DNA of 64,000 nt, taken from assembly GCA_031216445.1 (NCBI GenBank), contig CM062210.1, forward strand, positions 20,708,501 through 20,772,500, written 5' to 3'. This stretch comes from Lateolabrax maculatus (Eukaryota > Chordata > Actinopteri > Acropomatiformes > Lateolabracidae). Shown here one piece after another: positions 25,299-38,000 of the stretch; the first letter of the stretch is position 1; the number at the start of each line of letters is the position of its first letter. The notes below the pieces were generated by a model. The model saw nothing but the letters and a program-made list of their open reading frames with translations, had not been told where the DNA came from and ran no database searches. A program made the position numbers and the translations under genes.

Positions 25299-28200
25299 GT
25301 AAAGAGAAAAAGTGCCCCGAAAACAAGGCGAGGGCTTCGGACTCGCAGCTTCAAACAGTTCCGCTGGCTCTCTTGCTACGTGGAGTCGACTGTGGCACTA
25401 ACGAACCCGCTTTAACTTTAACTTCTAGAAGAATGTGTGATTCAAAGTCCACTGCAGACTGTGGTGTCTGTCTGTCTGTCTGTCTGTGGTGTCTGTCTGT
25501 CTGTCTGTCTGTGGTGTCTGTCTGTCTGTCTGTGGTGTCTGTCTGTCTGTCTGTGGTGCACATCGTGACCACACACTGTCGCGTAAAGAAGGAAGGAAAC
25601 CAAATCTCTCGGATCAGCTGATGAGCTGACCTTCGGACCCCACCGCCCTATCTGCTTTTACTGTCTGTCTAACGCCAGACGCCGTTCATTTTTTTAATAA
25701 TTCAGTGTTTATTTCCTTGGCTGCTAAACTGTAGAGCTTTTTAACAGTTTTTACTAATCTACCCCCCCTCTGTTAGATGGGTTAAGTTGAAATGGTATTG
25801 CATTGGTGGTTATTGGTGGATTATGCAGAAGCTGAATTAATGAAGGCCCAGAGTTAGGTTTTGTGGGCTGTGTGTTATGCACATAATCAAGGACACGTTA
25901 TATTGTGGCATTCATACACAGTTTCTCTGCATGCAAGAAAGTTGAATGTATTGGGGCTGTTTGTCTGTACTGACTAACTTTTTCTTTCTTCTTATAATGG
26001 CTTCATATTATTATTAATTCTATACTTGCCAGGTAACTAACTCTAAATGTGAACTAAACATCAGAGTCAATGATAGTACATTTTGCAGAAGATCAGAATC
26101 ACACAGTTATTTATTGTGATTGTGTAGTTAGAACTGATGCTTTAGTTTCTTAATAATTGAATAAACACAGGCTACATAGCTTATAGTAGTAAACAGATGT
26201 AGTAGTTTATGGCAGGGCTGTTGCATTGACTTGCAACAGATTGTACAGGTGTACCTAATAAAGTGGCTGCTGAGTGTAGGTGCAGTGTAGGTGGACCACA
26301 GAGAAATACGGGAATATGGTTTGAACTTTGATTTCTGTCAATTGGCTACCTAATCAATGAATCAATTAGTTGCTCCGGCAGCCTGAATGAACAACCACAG
26401 TGCAAAAAACCACCCGTGATGCAAAACAGGATCCCATTATTACTGTGGAGTTGTGATTTTAACTTGTAAAAATAACAGTATTACACACAAATAACACAGT
26501 TATGAAGGTGTTTTTGTGAAACTATTTAAAGCAGCTGTAAGGTTCACTCTCACCGAACACTAGGGGTGTGCCATATCGTATTGTTCACGATTAAACCAGT
26601 ATAATTTTGAATATGATGTTTAAAGGTTCATATTGTCATAATGACAATATTCCGACCTGTTGGCGTAATGACATCAAACCGTTACACACAGCAACAACAA
26701 GCATGGCTAAAGGGAAATTGTCAGCAAAAGTTATCATACTTACAGTTATGACTTACTTAGATAATGCCTTAATTCCACCGGGCACAGCTCTATTAACGTA
26801 ACGTGTGCAACACAGTTTTGTTCCGTCCTCCCCACGGCTCCCTAACCACCGGGAGCATTTCAGAAACGGAGCATTTTGCCTGCCTGGTTTTGTTGACTTG
26901 CTCAGATTTGATTGATTCAGTCATTTTTCCTAGATTTTTGTGCTTGTACCATGGGTCAGTAGGCAGATTTTACTGTCGGTAGTCTGCCCAGGGTGTTTTA
27001 TTTAGAAAAATTACCTGATGCTCTATGGCAGTGTCAGACTTCCTGTACAGCTCGATCTGCGGCTTCCGTCATAAAATAGATTTTGCATATTATAAGCGGA
27101 GCAGAACTGAGATGCTCTTCTGATATCTGATATTGCCCACCCCTACCGAACACAAAGTTATGAACAACTCCTCTACTTTTTACAGTGTAACATTTACAGT
27201 TACACACTTCAGTAACACTGCATGCAAACATTTTACGGCCTTATTTGGCTGCTTTCACATGTTGCTGCTAGCTTTTAAGTTCCTAGGAATCAGCATCACA
27301 GAGAACCTGTTATGGTCATCTCACATCTCCACCCTAGTTAAGAAAGCTCAGAAACAGCTGTAGCTCTTAAGAAAACTTAAGAAAGCAAACATCCCACGCC
27401 AAGTTCTTGTCAACTTTTACAGAGGAGCAATAGAAAACATCACTAACTGGCATGGGATGGGCACGACCCAGGACAGGAGGGCTCTGCCGCGGCTGATTAA
27501 AACTGCCCAGAACATCATTAGTCCCCATCTACAGAGCATCAGTGGTATTGGTGAGGTGACTGCAGAGTCCAAAGGGTATTAAAAGACCAAACCCACCCCA
27601 GCGACAACCTGTTCACCCTGCTGCCGTCTGGCAAGAGATACAGAAGTATCTGCTGCTGTACCTCCAGACTACAGAGCAGCTTCTTTCCTCAGCCTGTGAC
27701 ACTCCAAAACTCATCCTCCACACTCACCATAAATAATTATTATTATTAATTATTATTTTTCTGCACATAGATAAGAAGTTCAAAAACAGTGTGTATAAAT
27801 GTTCATTCGTAACCATGTAGTATTAAAGAACTAGTAACATTAAAATTGTACAACATATTATGCTAACTCACATGTATCCTGTTGTTTTTGTGCAATGCAA
27901 TTGAGGTATACAGGTTCATGGGCTCACCTCTTTTAAACGTTTTTATTCTTCTTACGCAAAAGTAACCCCACAACATCCAGAAATACAAAACTATACATGT
28001 TTAATATACATTATTTCAACCTTAAATGTCAAGTTTATTTCTTAATATCTATATATTTATTATAAAAAACGAATGAATGATAATATAATGGTAGGGAAAC
28101 CGTTGCAAAATACAACTGCACCGCAAACTACATCCTCCAAAATGATTGTATAGTTGAATCAACAACTTCTGAACATTATAACCACCATGAAGGTGTTATT

Positions 28201-31200
28201 TATTGCAGGACTGTTGTGTATTAAGCCCGGTGTATACCTCTGTGTTCGCCGGCGTAGCCTATGCTGGTGCACCTCCCCAGAAACTACCCGTCGCGGCAAT
28301 CAGGCCGCAACATGTGTTTGGTTGAAATGCATTTCCTCGTCCACATCTCCTAATGGCCGCACAAGCACAGGAAATTCACACTCCTCCTGCCTCGATCGGT
28401 TCAATGGTCATACACGCCATCTCCTCCGACATCTTCTCCCTTTTCTGCGGTGGAGGCCACTTGCGTAGACTACAGAGCTCAAATGTGATACATAGAAATG
28501 AACATAATTATTTTAGTGCTAGTTCAGTATTAAAGTTGAAGTTAGAAAATTTGCTGGATTAATCAATAATGTGGACCCTGTGTGTATCACTACAGTGAGT
28601 TAGATCAGCTCTCAGTTCGGTTCATAATAAAGACCTTTGCAATACATACATAGACCAAACCAAAGTTAAATTAGTAAATTATACTGCAGATAACCATAGC
28701 AACATTCCTAATGCCTTATTCTGCATTAATAATGGATGTGGGGAAAACACAATCCCCTCTCTGTCTCCAGCTTTTCCATTGTTTTCTCATATTAGCACAC
28801 CTCGTTTTACATTTTGACTTTTCACTTATAAAGTGATGATTAATAAACAAAGTTTCAAAACCTACAGCTGAATCAGGTTGCTGAGAGACTGCTGATGTCA
28901 GTGAGGTGGAGTTTATCCATTTCTGGTGAGACATGTCATCGATAAGATTGAAATAAATGTAGCTATGTGGCCTTGCCTCCACTTCAGCTGAAACACTGTT
29001 ACTATAACAACTGAGCTGCCACTGTTTCTCCCATGAGCAACTGATCTGAATAGCCGTTATTTTTAGTTGCGGATACATTTGGCTCAGGTAGTCCAACATG
29101 TTTTAAAGGCAACACTAAATGTGCAGCGCTCTTGAGTCACACCTTCCTGGCCATTTGTGGTACCTGGTTCCTCAGGATGGTGACATAACAACTGCTTCAT
29201 CACAAAGACATCAATGTCAGTCGTGGTTACTCTTTTCATGTAATTTGGCTGAAATAACCTTTAGCTGTTTTCATCAGAAGTTAAAAGGAGACCATGTGCT
29301 GCTGTGTTTCCATTAACGCGCTGGCAGCAGACTGTGCTGTGTTTGCGGTTCCTAGAAAAAGAGTGAGAGCTCCTGGCCGTGTATGTGTGGTCAGATGTTA
29401 ACCAGACTATCTGGAAGTGAGAGAGAAGTTTTGCATGTTTGTTGTCATCGCTTTGTAGTGTGGAGCAGCGCAAGTGGGGGCCGGGCTCCTGGTCCTCTGC
29501 TGACCTCAGCAGCTTCTCGGCTGTTGTTACAGGACACAGACCTGCGGGCAGCACTCTAACGCTTCACTGCTGTTTCCCTAAACTGGACCATTTGAATGTG
29601 ACATGTCCTGTGAAAACACTTGTGCTGCTGCTGTCAAATGCCCAAGCGTTAGTAATTTTGTGCTCTCAGATCATGTAAAGAATGACCTGCTTATCTGAAA
29701 GGGCCTTTTAAAAAGAATAACTGGCCAGGATATGGAAGCCAGGATATGATGATCCAACAAGCAAGTTTGTGCTTTAGTGCTGCTTTTCTAGAGAAGATGT
29801 TTCGAATTAGGACAATGGTGTATCGTGTAGATTTTTTAAAGCTTACATAAAAAAACAGAGTATAAATTTGTGTTGCCCTCAAGAGTCTACAGCTATGCTG
29901 ATGGTTCTGTGAGACTGTAATTGAGCTGAAGGTCAGGGCTCTGTGCTTACACTTATCTTTAGCGGTACAGACAAAAATTTAAGGGCACAGTGCTTGCATG
30001 CATTTCTGTTTTTAACATTAAATATACAGTGTGGAGAAGATGCAGGGATATGCTGATTTCACTAAGACATAAAAGAATTTTGAAATATAGGATGTACTTG
30101 GGACCTAAGAAAGGACATATCGTAAATTTATCGTGCTTCATTAATGCATCCTTTTTCAAACGGAGTAGAGGCTGCTAATTCCTGTGAGGCGTTGTATTTA
30201 GGGGTGGGGTTTGTTAGCACTTTATCTGTTCTGAGTCCAGTATCAAATCCGGTTGCTGAATCGATTTTCCATATTGAATCTGCTTATCAAATATGAAGCC
30301 ATTCAGAACCCTTATTGAATCGCTTAAGGTTTAGTATTCAACTTTTGAAGAAACTGAACTTAAAAATAACTACAACTCAAAAGATCCAGTGGAGATAGGT
30401 AAATAAATACATTGTTGTGCCAAAGATGTTTGGTGTAAAATAAATGTTCATAGTAGCAGAAGATGAGAAATGTTGATTAAAAACTTGATTTCAGAAGAAA
30501 CAATATATCTAATTGAAGTAATATTCTAACATATGTCTTATTCAAAACACTGATCATTTAAATAGATAACACATTTGATAACTAATGAGTATTTAACAAC
30601 AACTAGAGTAAAAGCATGCACTTCTGAGGGTACTAGAGTCACCAAAGTTATTTTGGTACATGTCACACCTGCCCTCGATAACTCAATATCGACAAATCTG
30701 ACCGGCTTTCAATGACAAGTGTCATCTGTGTAAAAAGCAGCTTCACTGGAAGAAACATCACAGAGCAAAAAATAATGATGTGGTTTTTTTTTTGTGCATG
30801 TGGGCTTGTATGGTACGTGGGCTTAATAGGGACGTTTACCCTATGTATCTTGCACATCAAAATAATAATAGTTCCCACACAGATGCTGCAGCTGTGCCAC
30901 ACGTCACATTTAATTGACATCACTTTAAAATGACGGCTCAGAAGCAAGGCAAGTAGAGGGGTGGAGAGGAAGGGAGGCGAGGAACGGAACCGAGGAGGTA
31001 CAAACTGAGAAATGAGAGGTCTTGTTAAAATTTAAAAGTGCGGCAGTGTGGGTAAGCGTAGGCATTGTAACTTCTCTTCCATCTCCATGGAACTCCCCAA
31101 AGCTCTCCTCCAAAGTAATTTTGGTCCAATCTTTTAGCTGTGAGCTCTGCTGTCTAAGAGTGTCCGCAGGGTCCGCTCCTCTCTGTCCTGCTGTTATTAC

Positions 31201-34200
31201 AAACAAGTCTGAACTAACCTGCAGAAAAAAACAGAAATACAGAATAAATAATGATTTTAGATCGTTTAAAAAAAAAAAGGACCATCCTTATTGAGACATA
31301 TGTTGCCAGCTACACGACATACTGTTGAGAATGTCTCTGTTCCTGGGCTGTTTTTAGTTGTTGGAGTTTCTAAATGTCAGTCAGATTTTGAATACATTTT
31401 CTTACTTCTGGAACATAACCTGGGAGTCCTGGTTTCCCTTTGGCTTTCAAAGGGACTAAAAATCTGTTATCAGTATCGGCAAACCAGTATCAAGCCTTTT
31501 AGCCTTTGTTTAAATCATGTAAATCACATGATCACAGCCGGCAATTTGGGTCCTTGTCAACTACTGGAGAAAATCATCGTTATTCATCTTTATATAAAAT
31601 GCATGATCATTCTTCTGAAAAAACTAGTGCTGTCACTGCTGATGTTTGACCTCTTTCCTCTCAGTTGCTTGGAATTTTAATCTATAATCTTTGAATCAAA
31701 GCTCATTTTCCTACAGATCTCGCTGCTGTAACTTGCTGTGGGTTAGAGAGCAGAGAATGGCAACATTTTTGCTTTTTGTTACTGAATGTACAGTATAGTC
31801 TCTGGGTAAGAGAGGGGATGGACTAATTGGGGATTAATAAAGTCCAATTTTTTTTTTTTACTGAGCATATTTAGCCTTAATCAAGTTCTTACCCCACACA
31901 CCATCTGGATAGGTTTGCAAATTGAAAATGCGCCCACAGGGCCCAGATGGCTCCCAAAATTTGTAGTCAAAGATAAACTAGGTTGAAACTGTAGAAATAC
32001 CATATGTACCAGGGGGTCAGGGCAGGACACTGATGAAAATAGATTAAATGTGTGTAAGAGACGCAAATATTATGGAATAAAATCATTTGAAAGAATAAAC
32101 TTTTTAGCAACAAAAAAAAAGTGTCCAAGTCATGGAAGTGCATTGAGGAAGTTCAGTGCAGTTTGCTGGGTGGAAGTGGATTCAAAGAAGATGATAGTGA
32201 AAAGCACGTACGTTACTCATCACCTAAAATGTCACAAAAAGGCTAGAAAAACAAGGAATGTAAAACCTGTTAATTGCTGAGTAGGCACTGGTAGGACAGA
32301 GTCAGGTGAGCTGCTCTCCTGTTTTCACTGTTGGATGGGTATATGGATGAAAACAGTCTGACCAACTGTGTGTTACTATTGCCCTTCAGATAAAATATGA
32401 TATACGGTAAGTAATTAATTTTATTTACAGCCATTTCCCATCTGTTAGCACATAGGCTTGTTGTTTTTAGCAGTTTATAGGGCTGAAATTGAAACTTGAG
32501 CATAAGAGGCAGGTTTACATGTTGGGTGCAACAGTTCAATACATTTTTAAGAGAAAGGAAATACAGGTACAGTGACACTGCAGCCAAACTGTATTAGAAC
32601 TTTGGGAGAGCTTGCTGTGATGGTGTTTTTCTGCAATTGATGATGTGAAACCTCTTTGTGGTTGTCAGAGCACACTGGAAAGAATGTCACTTGACAGATC
32701 CAAACACAGAGTTGGCACAGATTACCAATCTGATACCAGTGTTCTTTTTCTGCAAACTGACATTGGAAATACACAACTTTTTTGCCTTACTCATCAATAT
32801 GAAGTAAATGTTGATGCATAGTGTAATGGCTGTGAAATAATGACACCATCAGCGTTTAGATGAAATTCCTATAATCCTCGTTAAAAGTTTGTGTTGGCTG
32901 TACGATGTGTACACAAGACTTTTAAATCATGTAAAGCTCTCTATGTAGAATGGATTAAGATCGTTCTCCTGTATGTATGTAGGTATCAGTTCTTTGCTAT
33001 AAGCGGAGATTTTCATATAACATTCTGTCTAAGCTTGTCCAAATTTTATCTGCAATATTGGTTTATGAAATTATGTCATTGCAACGCGTGGACATCACAA
33101 CAGCAGACACACCAGAGCACACAGTTGATGCTGTAGGGCTACTAGTGTTTAGCACTGAGCTGCTGTAAGAGGCTGCAATCATAGCTGATGCTGAGCTCGG
33201 AAGGGGAAAGGCTTCACGTAAATTAATTTCTGGCTTCTGCATGTCTTTACCAAACTGCCTCGCCTGTGCACAGCTCAGTCCATTAAAGTTACGCCAGTCT
33301 TTGTTCTTTGAGCTTTTTTCCTGTATCAAACACGTAATAGTAAAATGTATTTTGTTTTGCATTGTTTCAAGGGAAGTGCAGAACATTTTATCATCTAGTT
33401 TGAGAAAATCTTGGATAATGGTAATTAACCATGTAGCACTTCTGGAGTCACAGTATAGGTTTGTTTCTCATGAATCCCGACTGGGGCATGCTTGAAATAA
33501 ATGAGTTTATATGAAGTGTTTGACCATTTTTCAAAGGCAAAAGTGTTTCTACTGGCAGCTCTCAAAGTCCTGCTCTCATAGTGAGGGAGAAGACGCAATG
33601 AGTTATACAAACAGGGATAACGGTAGCACTTTGTGACCATCTCCCTTGCAAAACATTGATGGCGTAAAAACTGACAGAACTTGTAGAACTAGCGTTGTGA
33701 GCTTACCCTGCTATCGTCTCATCGGCCCAGAACACATCCGTGGCAGATGGAGGCCACATGCCCAACTCCCCCAGCTCTATGGTCAACCAGTACAGACTGG
33801 AGGAGGAGGAGGAGGAGGAGGAGGAGGAGGAGGAGGAGGAGGAGGAGGAGGAGGAGGAGGAGGAGGAAGAAGAGCAGCAGGATGCCAGCGCCAAAGACCT
33901 CTTTGTCAGCGTCGATAACCCAGAGAGCCACGTCACAGCCATCGAAACCTTCATCACGTACAGAGTCATGACCACGGTGAGGAGGTCTTACCTGTGAAAC
34001 AACCTTATTTCATCAAGCGTCTCCGAGGAGGAAGTCAGTGCAAACTGGCCACATATTCTGCATATGCATATTTGATCTTTCTCTTAGGCCTAGGAGTAAA
34101 AGCATGTCATCAACCTTCCAGTCATACAGTAATATAAATTTCAGCGCAATTCCTCCGAGAGATTCTGAGACGCTCGATGAATATGGGCTCAGGTTTGTGT

Positions 34201-34948
34201 ATCGTCCGGACACTACCGAGTGAGATATCAGGTATAGAGTGTCATGGTGTCTTGCTGCTGATTTGGAACTTCTCTCCTCAGACTACACGGAGCGAGTTCG
34301 ACTCCAGTGAGTATGAGGTACGCCGGCGCTACCAGGACTTCCTGTGGCTCCGAAGCAGACTGGAAGAAAACCACCCGACACTCATAGTCCACGTATGTAT
34401 CAGCTGCTCAAAAAATCTGAGCTGCTGCAGAGTCAGGTCATACATACTTAACATTGCAGCCAGCCAAAAAAAAAAATTAAAAGATGCAATTGTGCCCCAT
34501 GAGCTATTTTGGTCTGAACAGCGTTCCTATTTTTAATTTAGTTGCCAGCTGAACATGAATATCTATATAAAGTATAAATGGCAGTAGGAAACAATTTCAT
34601 GCAAAAATGAAGCAGACTAGATTATTTCCAAAAACCTCCCACAGAGAGTCCAAATACATACAGTATATATACATATACGAATACAGATATTTATGTGACA
34701 TAAACAGATACAGATGTAGCTTTGTGTAACGTCCCTAAGATGTGATTTGCATTCAGTCAAAGCGGAGACGATCGACAGGTTTGTAACTACTCACTCTAAT
34801 GGCAGAAGAGTTCTTAATAATGTACACAGAACCATACAGCAGAGAAAAGTGTTGCTTTACGTTTCCACCATTTTTGTCTCATCCAACAGAGTAACTTTGG
34901 TAGTTATTCAGAATTGTGTGTGTATCTGTGTGTGTATCTGTGTGTGTA

Positions 34949-35037
<89 letters not shown>

Positions 35038-38000
35038 CCCAGGCTGTTTGGTTTTGTACGGTAAGCATGTCTTTTCTCTTGATATGGCCGCCCTGCTGTC
35101 TGTGCTCAATTCATATAATTTGTTTAAGTAGTCGAGGTTATGGAGAGAAAAGTGTCACCCTGTCACTGTAATGTCATTTCTGAGTTAATTAAAAGTAATT
35201 TAAACATAATTTTAAGATGCACAAAGCACCATCATACTGTTATGACCTAACCCTCTAAGGGAAAGGGCACAAAGCACAGGTGGATTTGGTGAAATAAAGT
35301 TATGTACTGTATATGACACACACACACAAAAAGGAGGCGAGCGATAAAAGGAAGAGGGGCTGCGGGTGCTGCTCAAATCAGATGAATAATTAGAACCCAA
35401 AGAGGACTCTTTTATCAGCCATTACGAAACTAACTGTAACTAAATGAAATAAAATGGAAATAAAGCCTCAACTAAATGACCTTGTTTGTTCTAAAAAACC
35501 TCAACACAGCACACCTGCTCCTATTGTCTCTATACAAAAAATAATTTATAAGTATGTGTACTATTTTTTCTAGTTTTTTTTTATGACTGCAGTTTTTAAT
35601 GTTGCCCTGCAAACAAACGAGGTGTGAATTTGTGTCTCTTGGGCGTTCTCAGCCCCTACCAGAGAAGTTTGTGATGAAGGGCATGGTGGAACGCTTCAAC
35701 GATGACTTCATCGAGACCAGGAGGAAAGCCCTGCACCGCTTCCTCAACAAGATCTCTGAGCATCCCATACTGTCCGGCAACCAGCACTTCAAAATCTTCC
35801 TCACCGCACAGGTGTCTCTCTCACACACACTTAAGAGGTGTATTTGTCAACTTTAGACAGAACCAGTCTAGCTCTGTACTGACCCATATGGACTACCATT
35901 GATGCATGGCTTAATTAAAGTGCTGGTGTTTGGCAGGAGCTGCTGTCTCACAGGAAACAGGGTCCAGGCTTCCTGAGCAGGATGGGGGAGACGGTGAGGG
36001 CAGTGGCCAACTCGGTACGAGGCCTGAGGAGCCGGCCGGAGGAGTTCACCCTGATGCAGGACTACGTGGAGGACTTCAGTAGCAAGATCAGCTCTGTGGA
36101 CAAAGTCACCCAGAGGATCATCAAGGAACAGAGAGGTACTCTAGCAGGCCCACCTAGGAGCATGTTTACAGAAATTATAGTCTGTAAAGGTTCATGCACC
36201 GTATATATAGAACTAAGCAGGGCCGCTTGTTGTGTCAAGCTGAAAAAAAGAGAAATCACATCTTTTTTTAAGCAAATCATAAACTCTTCAGATTTTCTCT
36301 CAATAACTCTCTTTCCAAACTTAAAAGATACTGGATGAACACATGGCAGGTTGTGGATTGTAACTGTTGAATCCATCCAGCTGGTTTATGTGTAAAAGGT
36401 GTCCTCTGTGCCTCCAGAGTATCTGGATGAGCTGAAGCAGTACAGCCCCACCTACACCCAGTGGGCGGGGTCAGAGGAGGAGCTGGCGGAGCCACTGAAG
36501 GGTGTGGCGGGCTGCGTGGAGCGGTGTAGCAAGGAGACGGAAGAGAAGATCCACCATCTGTCTGAGGTCCTTGTCCCCGCCCTGCACGAGTACGTCCTCT
36601 GTGCTGAGACCCTGAAGGTGAGCCCGGACCACGCCGCTCGTATCTCAGCTCCTCTGCCTCTGCAGAGGACAGGAGGTGTACACGTTTAGCTCGGGCCTGT
36701 CCCACAAGACAGGTTTCATTGACTGCGATGTTCAATCAAAGTCAAATGTGTGCATCATCAATGGAGCTCTGATACTACAATTCACCACGGTAACAGATAA
36801 AGAAAGAGCAGCACATCCATTGTAATCCAGAGGAGCCAGAAATATGAATGCGTGCCAATGAGGATTATGTGCATTTATCTTTAAAAACAGCTGCAGTAAA
36901 AGAAGCTGAGGAAAGAGTCAACAAGTTCACACTATTACTTTGCTGATTTGTGGTTGAAAAGGTGTCTAGGTTAAAACAGAACACATTTTCAGATGTCTAT
37001 TTTACATTCATTATTGTTTCTCAACAGCATTTAATTGACCATAGTTCAATGTGTAAAAAATGTAAAGATAGTCACTGAAATGCTTGTCAATGATGTGCAC
37101 CCTATATTCAAAAAATCCCTTTTAAATTACATTTCTCCAGTCCAGTTTTCAGATCTTCTTTCAAAGTCTTTTCAGCTGGACCACAAACACCCTCACTGGA
37201 ATATTCACATCATCTCTAATATGATCAATATAATACGACAGGTTTGATGGTAATCAGTGCAACCAGTCGCATCACAAGGAATGATTATTCATTGATCGAT
37301 GTGTCATGTGTCTAAAGCTTCATACTGAGGTTTTTTGTTTTGTGATTACAAAATGAACGGTGATGACTGCGGTAATGTACTGTGAACAAGATGACAGCTG
37401 CCACAGTGTCACAGTGTTATAAAGGAGAACAATGCATATATTGTATTCTGAGCTGAGGATGAATCCACACCATGTGTAATAATTGAATGTAAGGGCAGAG
37501 ATTGGGTCAGGGTTGTCCTTACATTGATGACTAATAAATAAACACAAAAAAATTTAATGTTAAAGATAGTTCTTAGGTAATGAACTAATATCCAACTGGG
37601 TTTTCAATGTTTTTCTCCCGACGTTAACTTCTGCCAGTATTAAATAAATGGCAGCTGCTTCAGACTCGGTAGGACAGGAGTAGACAGAGAGACACTCTGA
37701 GTTTGTTGAAGACCTCCCAGTGAGTGGGTTTATTACCTGATGAGTCTAAATTTAGTACTGTGACTATAGTTTCTGGTGCTTTTTTTTTTGGGAGGAGGGG
37801 TGTACTGTCTGATGGCCCAGTAAGTATAGGGGGCAGAGTTTGCAGTGCTGAACGTCAAACACAAACCCATGAACAGAGTTAACAAACTGGTAGAATCAAA
37901 AGGATGATGGACAGACTAGGGTTGGGGTTAGGGTTAGTGTTTGAACTGATACCAGTACCAGTGCATAGAATTTGGTACTGGTAATTTTTTCCAATACTTT

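Larger units (their letters stand above)
25299..33730 (+). other. snx7: snx7 intron 1
   Basis: This 8.4 kb intron contains a GTCT-type array just after exon 1, a hAT-type MITE (26561-27145), a LINE remnant (27274-27735) and otherwise AT-rich DNA. The remaining stretches, including 27750-33700, show no gene or RNA I can recognise. Confidence 0.85.
33977..36417 (+). other. snx7: snx7 introns 2-5 between clustered exons
   Basis: Intron 2 is 33977-34281, intron 3 is 34393-35652, intron 4 is 35812-35936 and intron 5 is 36136-36417. Exons 3-5 fall inside this span and are listed separately. Intron 3 contains a long TG/TA microsatellite at 34909-35038. No other feature is seen. Confidence 0.85.

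Noticed and set aside
25461..25559. CRISPR-like regular spacing
   Set aside because: The units are 4-base tandem repeats with no unique spacers, in a vertebrate intron.
33703..33975. Poly-Ser, poly-Leu, poly-Gly and poly-Arg frames
   Set aside because: These are alternative readings of the GAG repeat in snx7 exon 2.
36277..36735. 152-codon open frame on the minus strand
   Set aside because: It is the antisense shadow of GC-rich snx7 exon 6.
37919..37937. Interstitial telomere repeat
   Set aside because: Only about two TTAGGG-like units are present, which is expected by chance.
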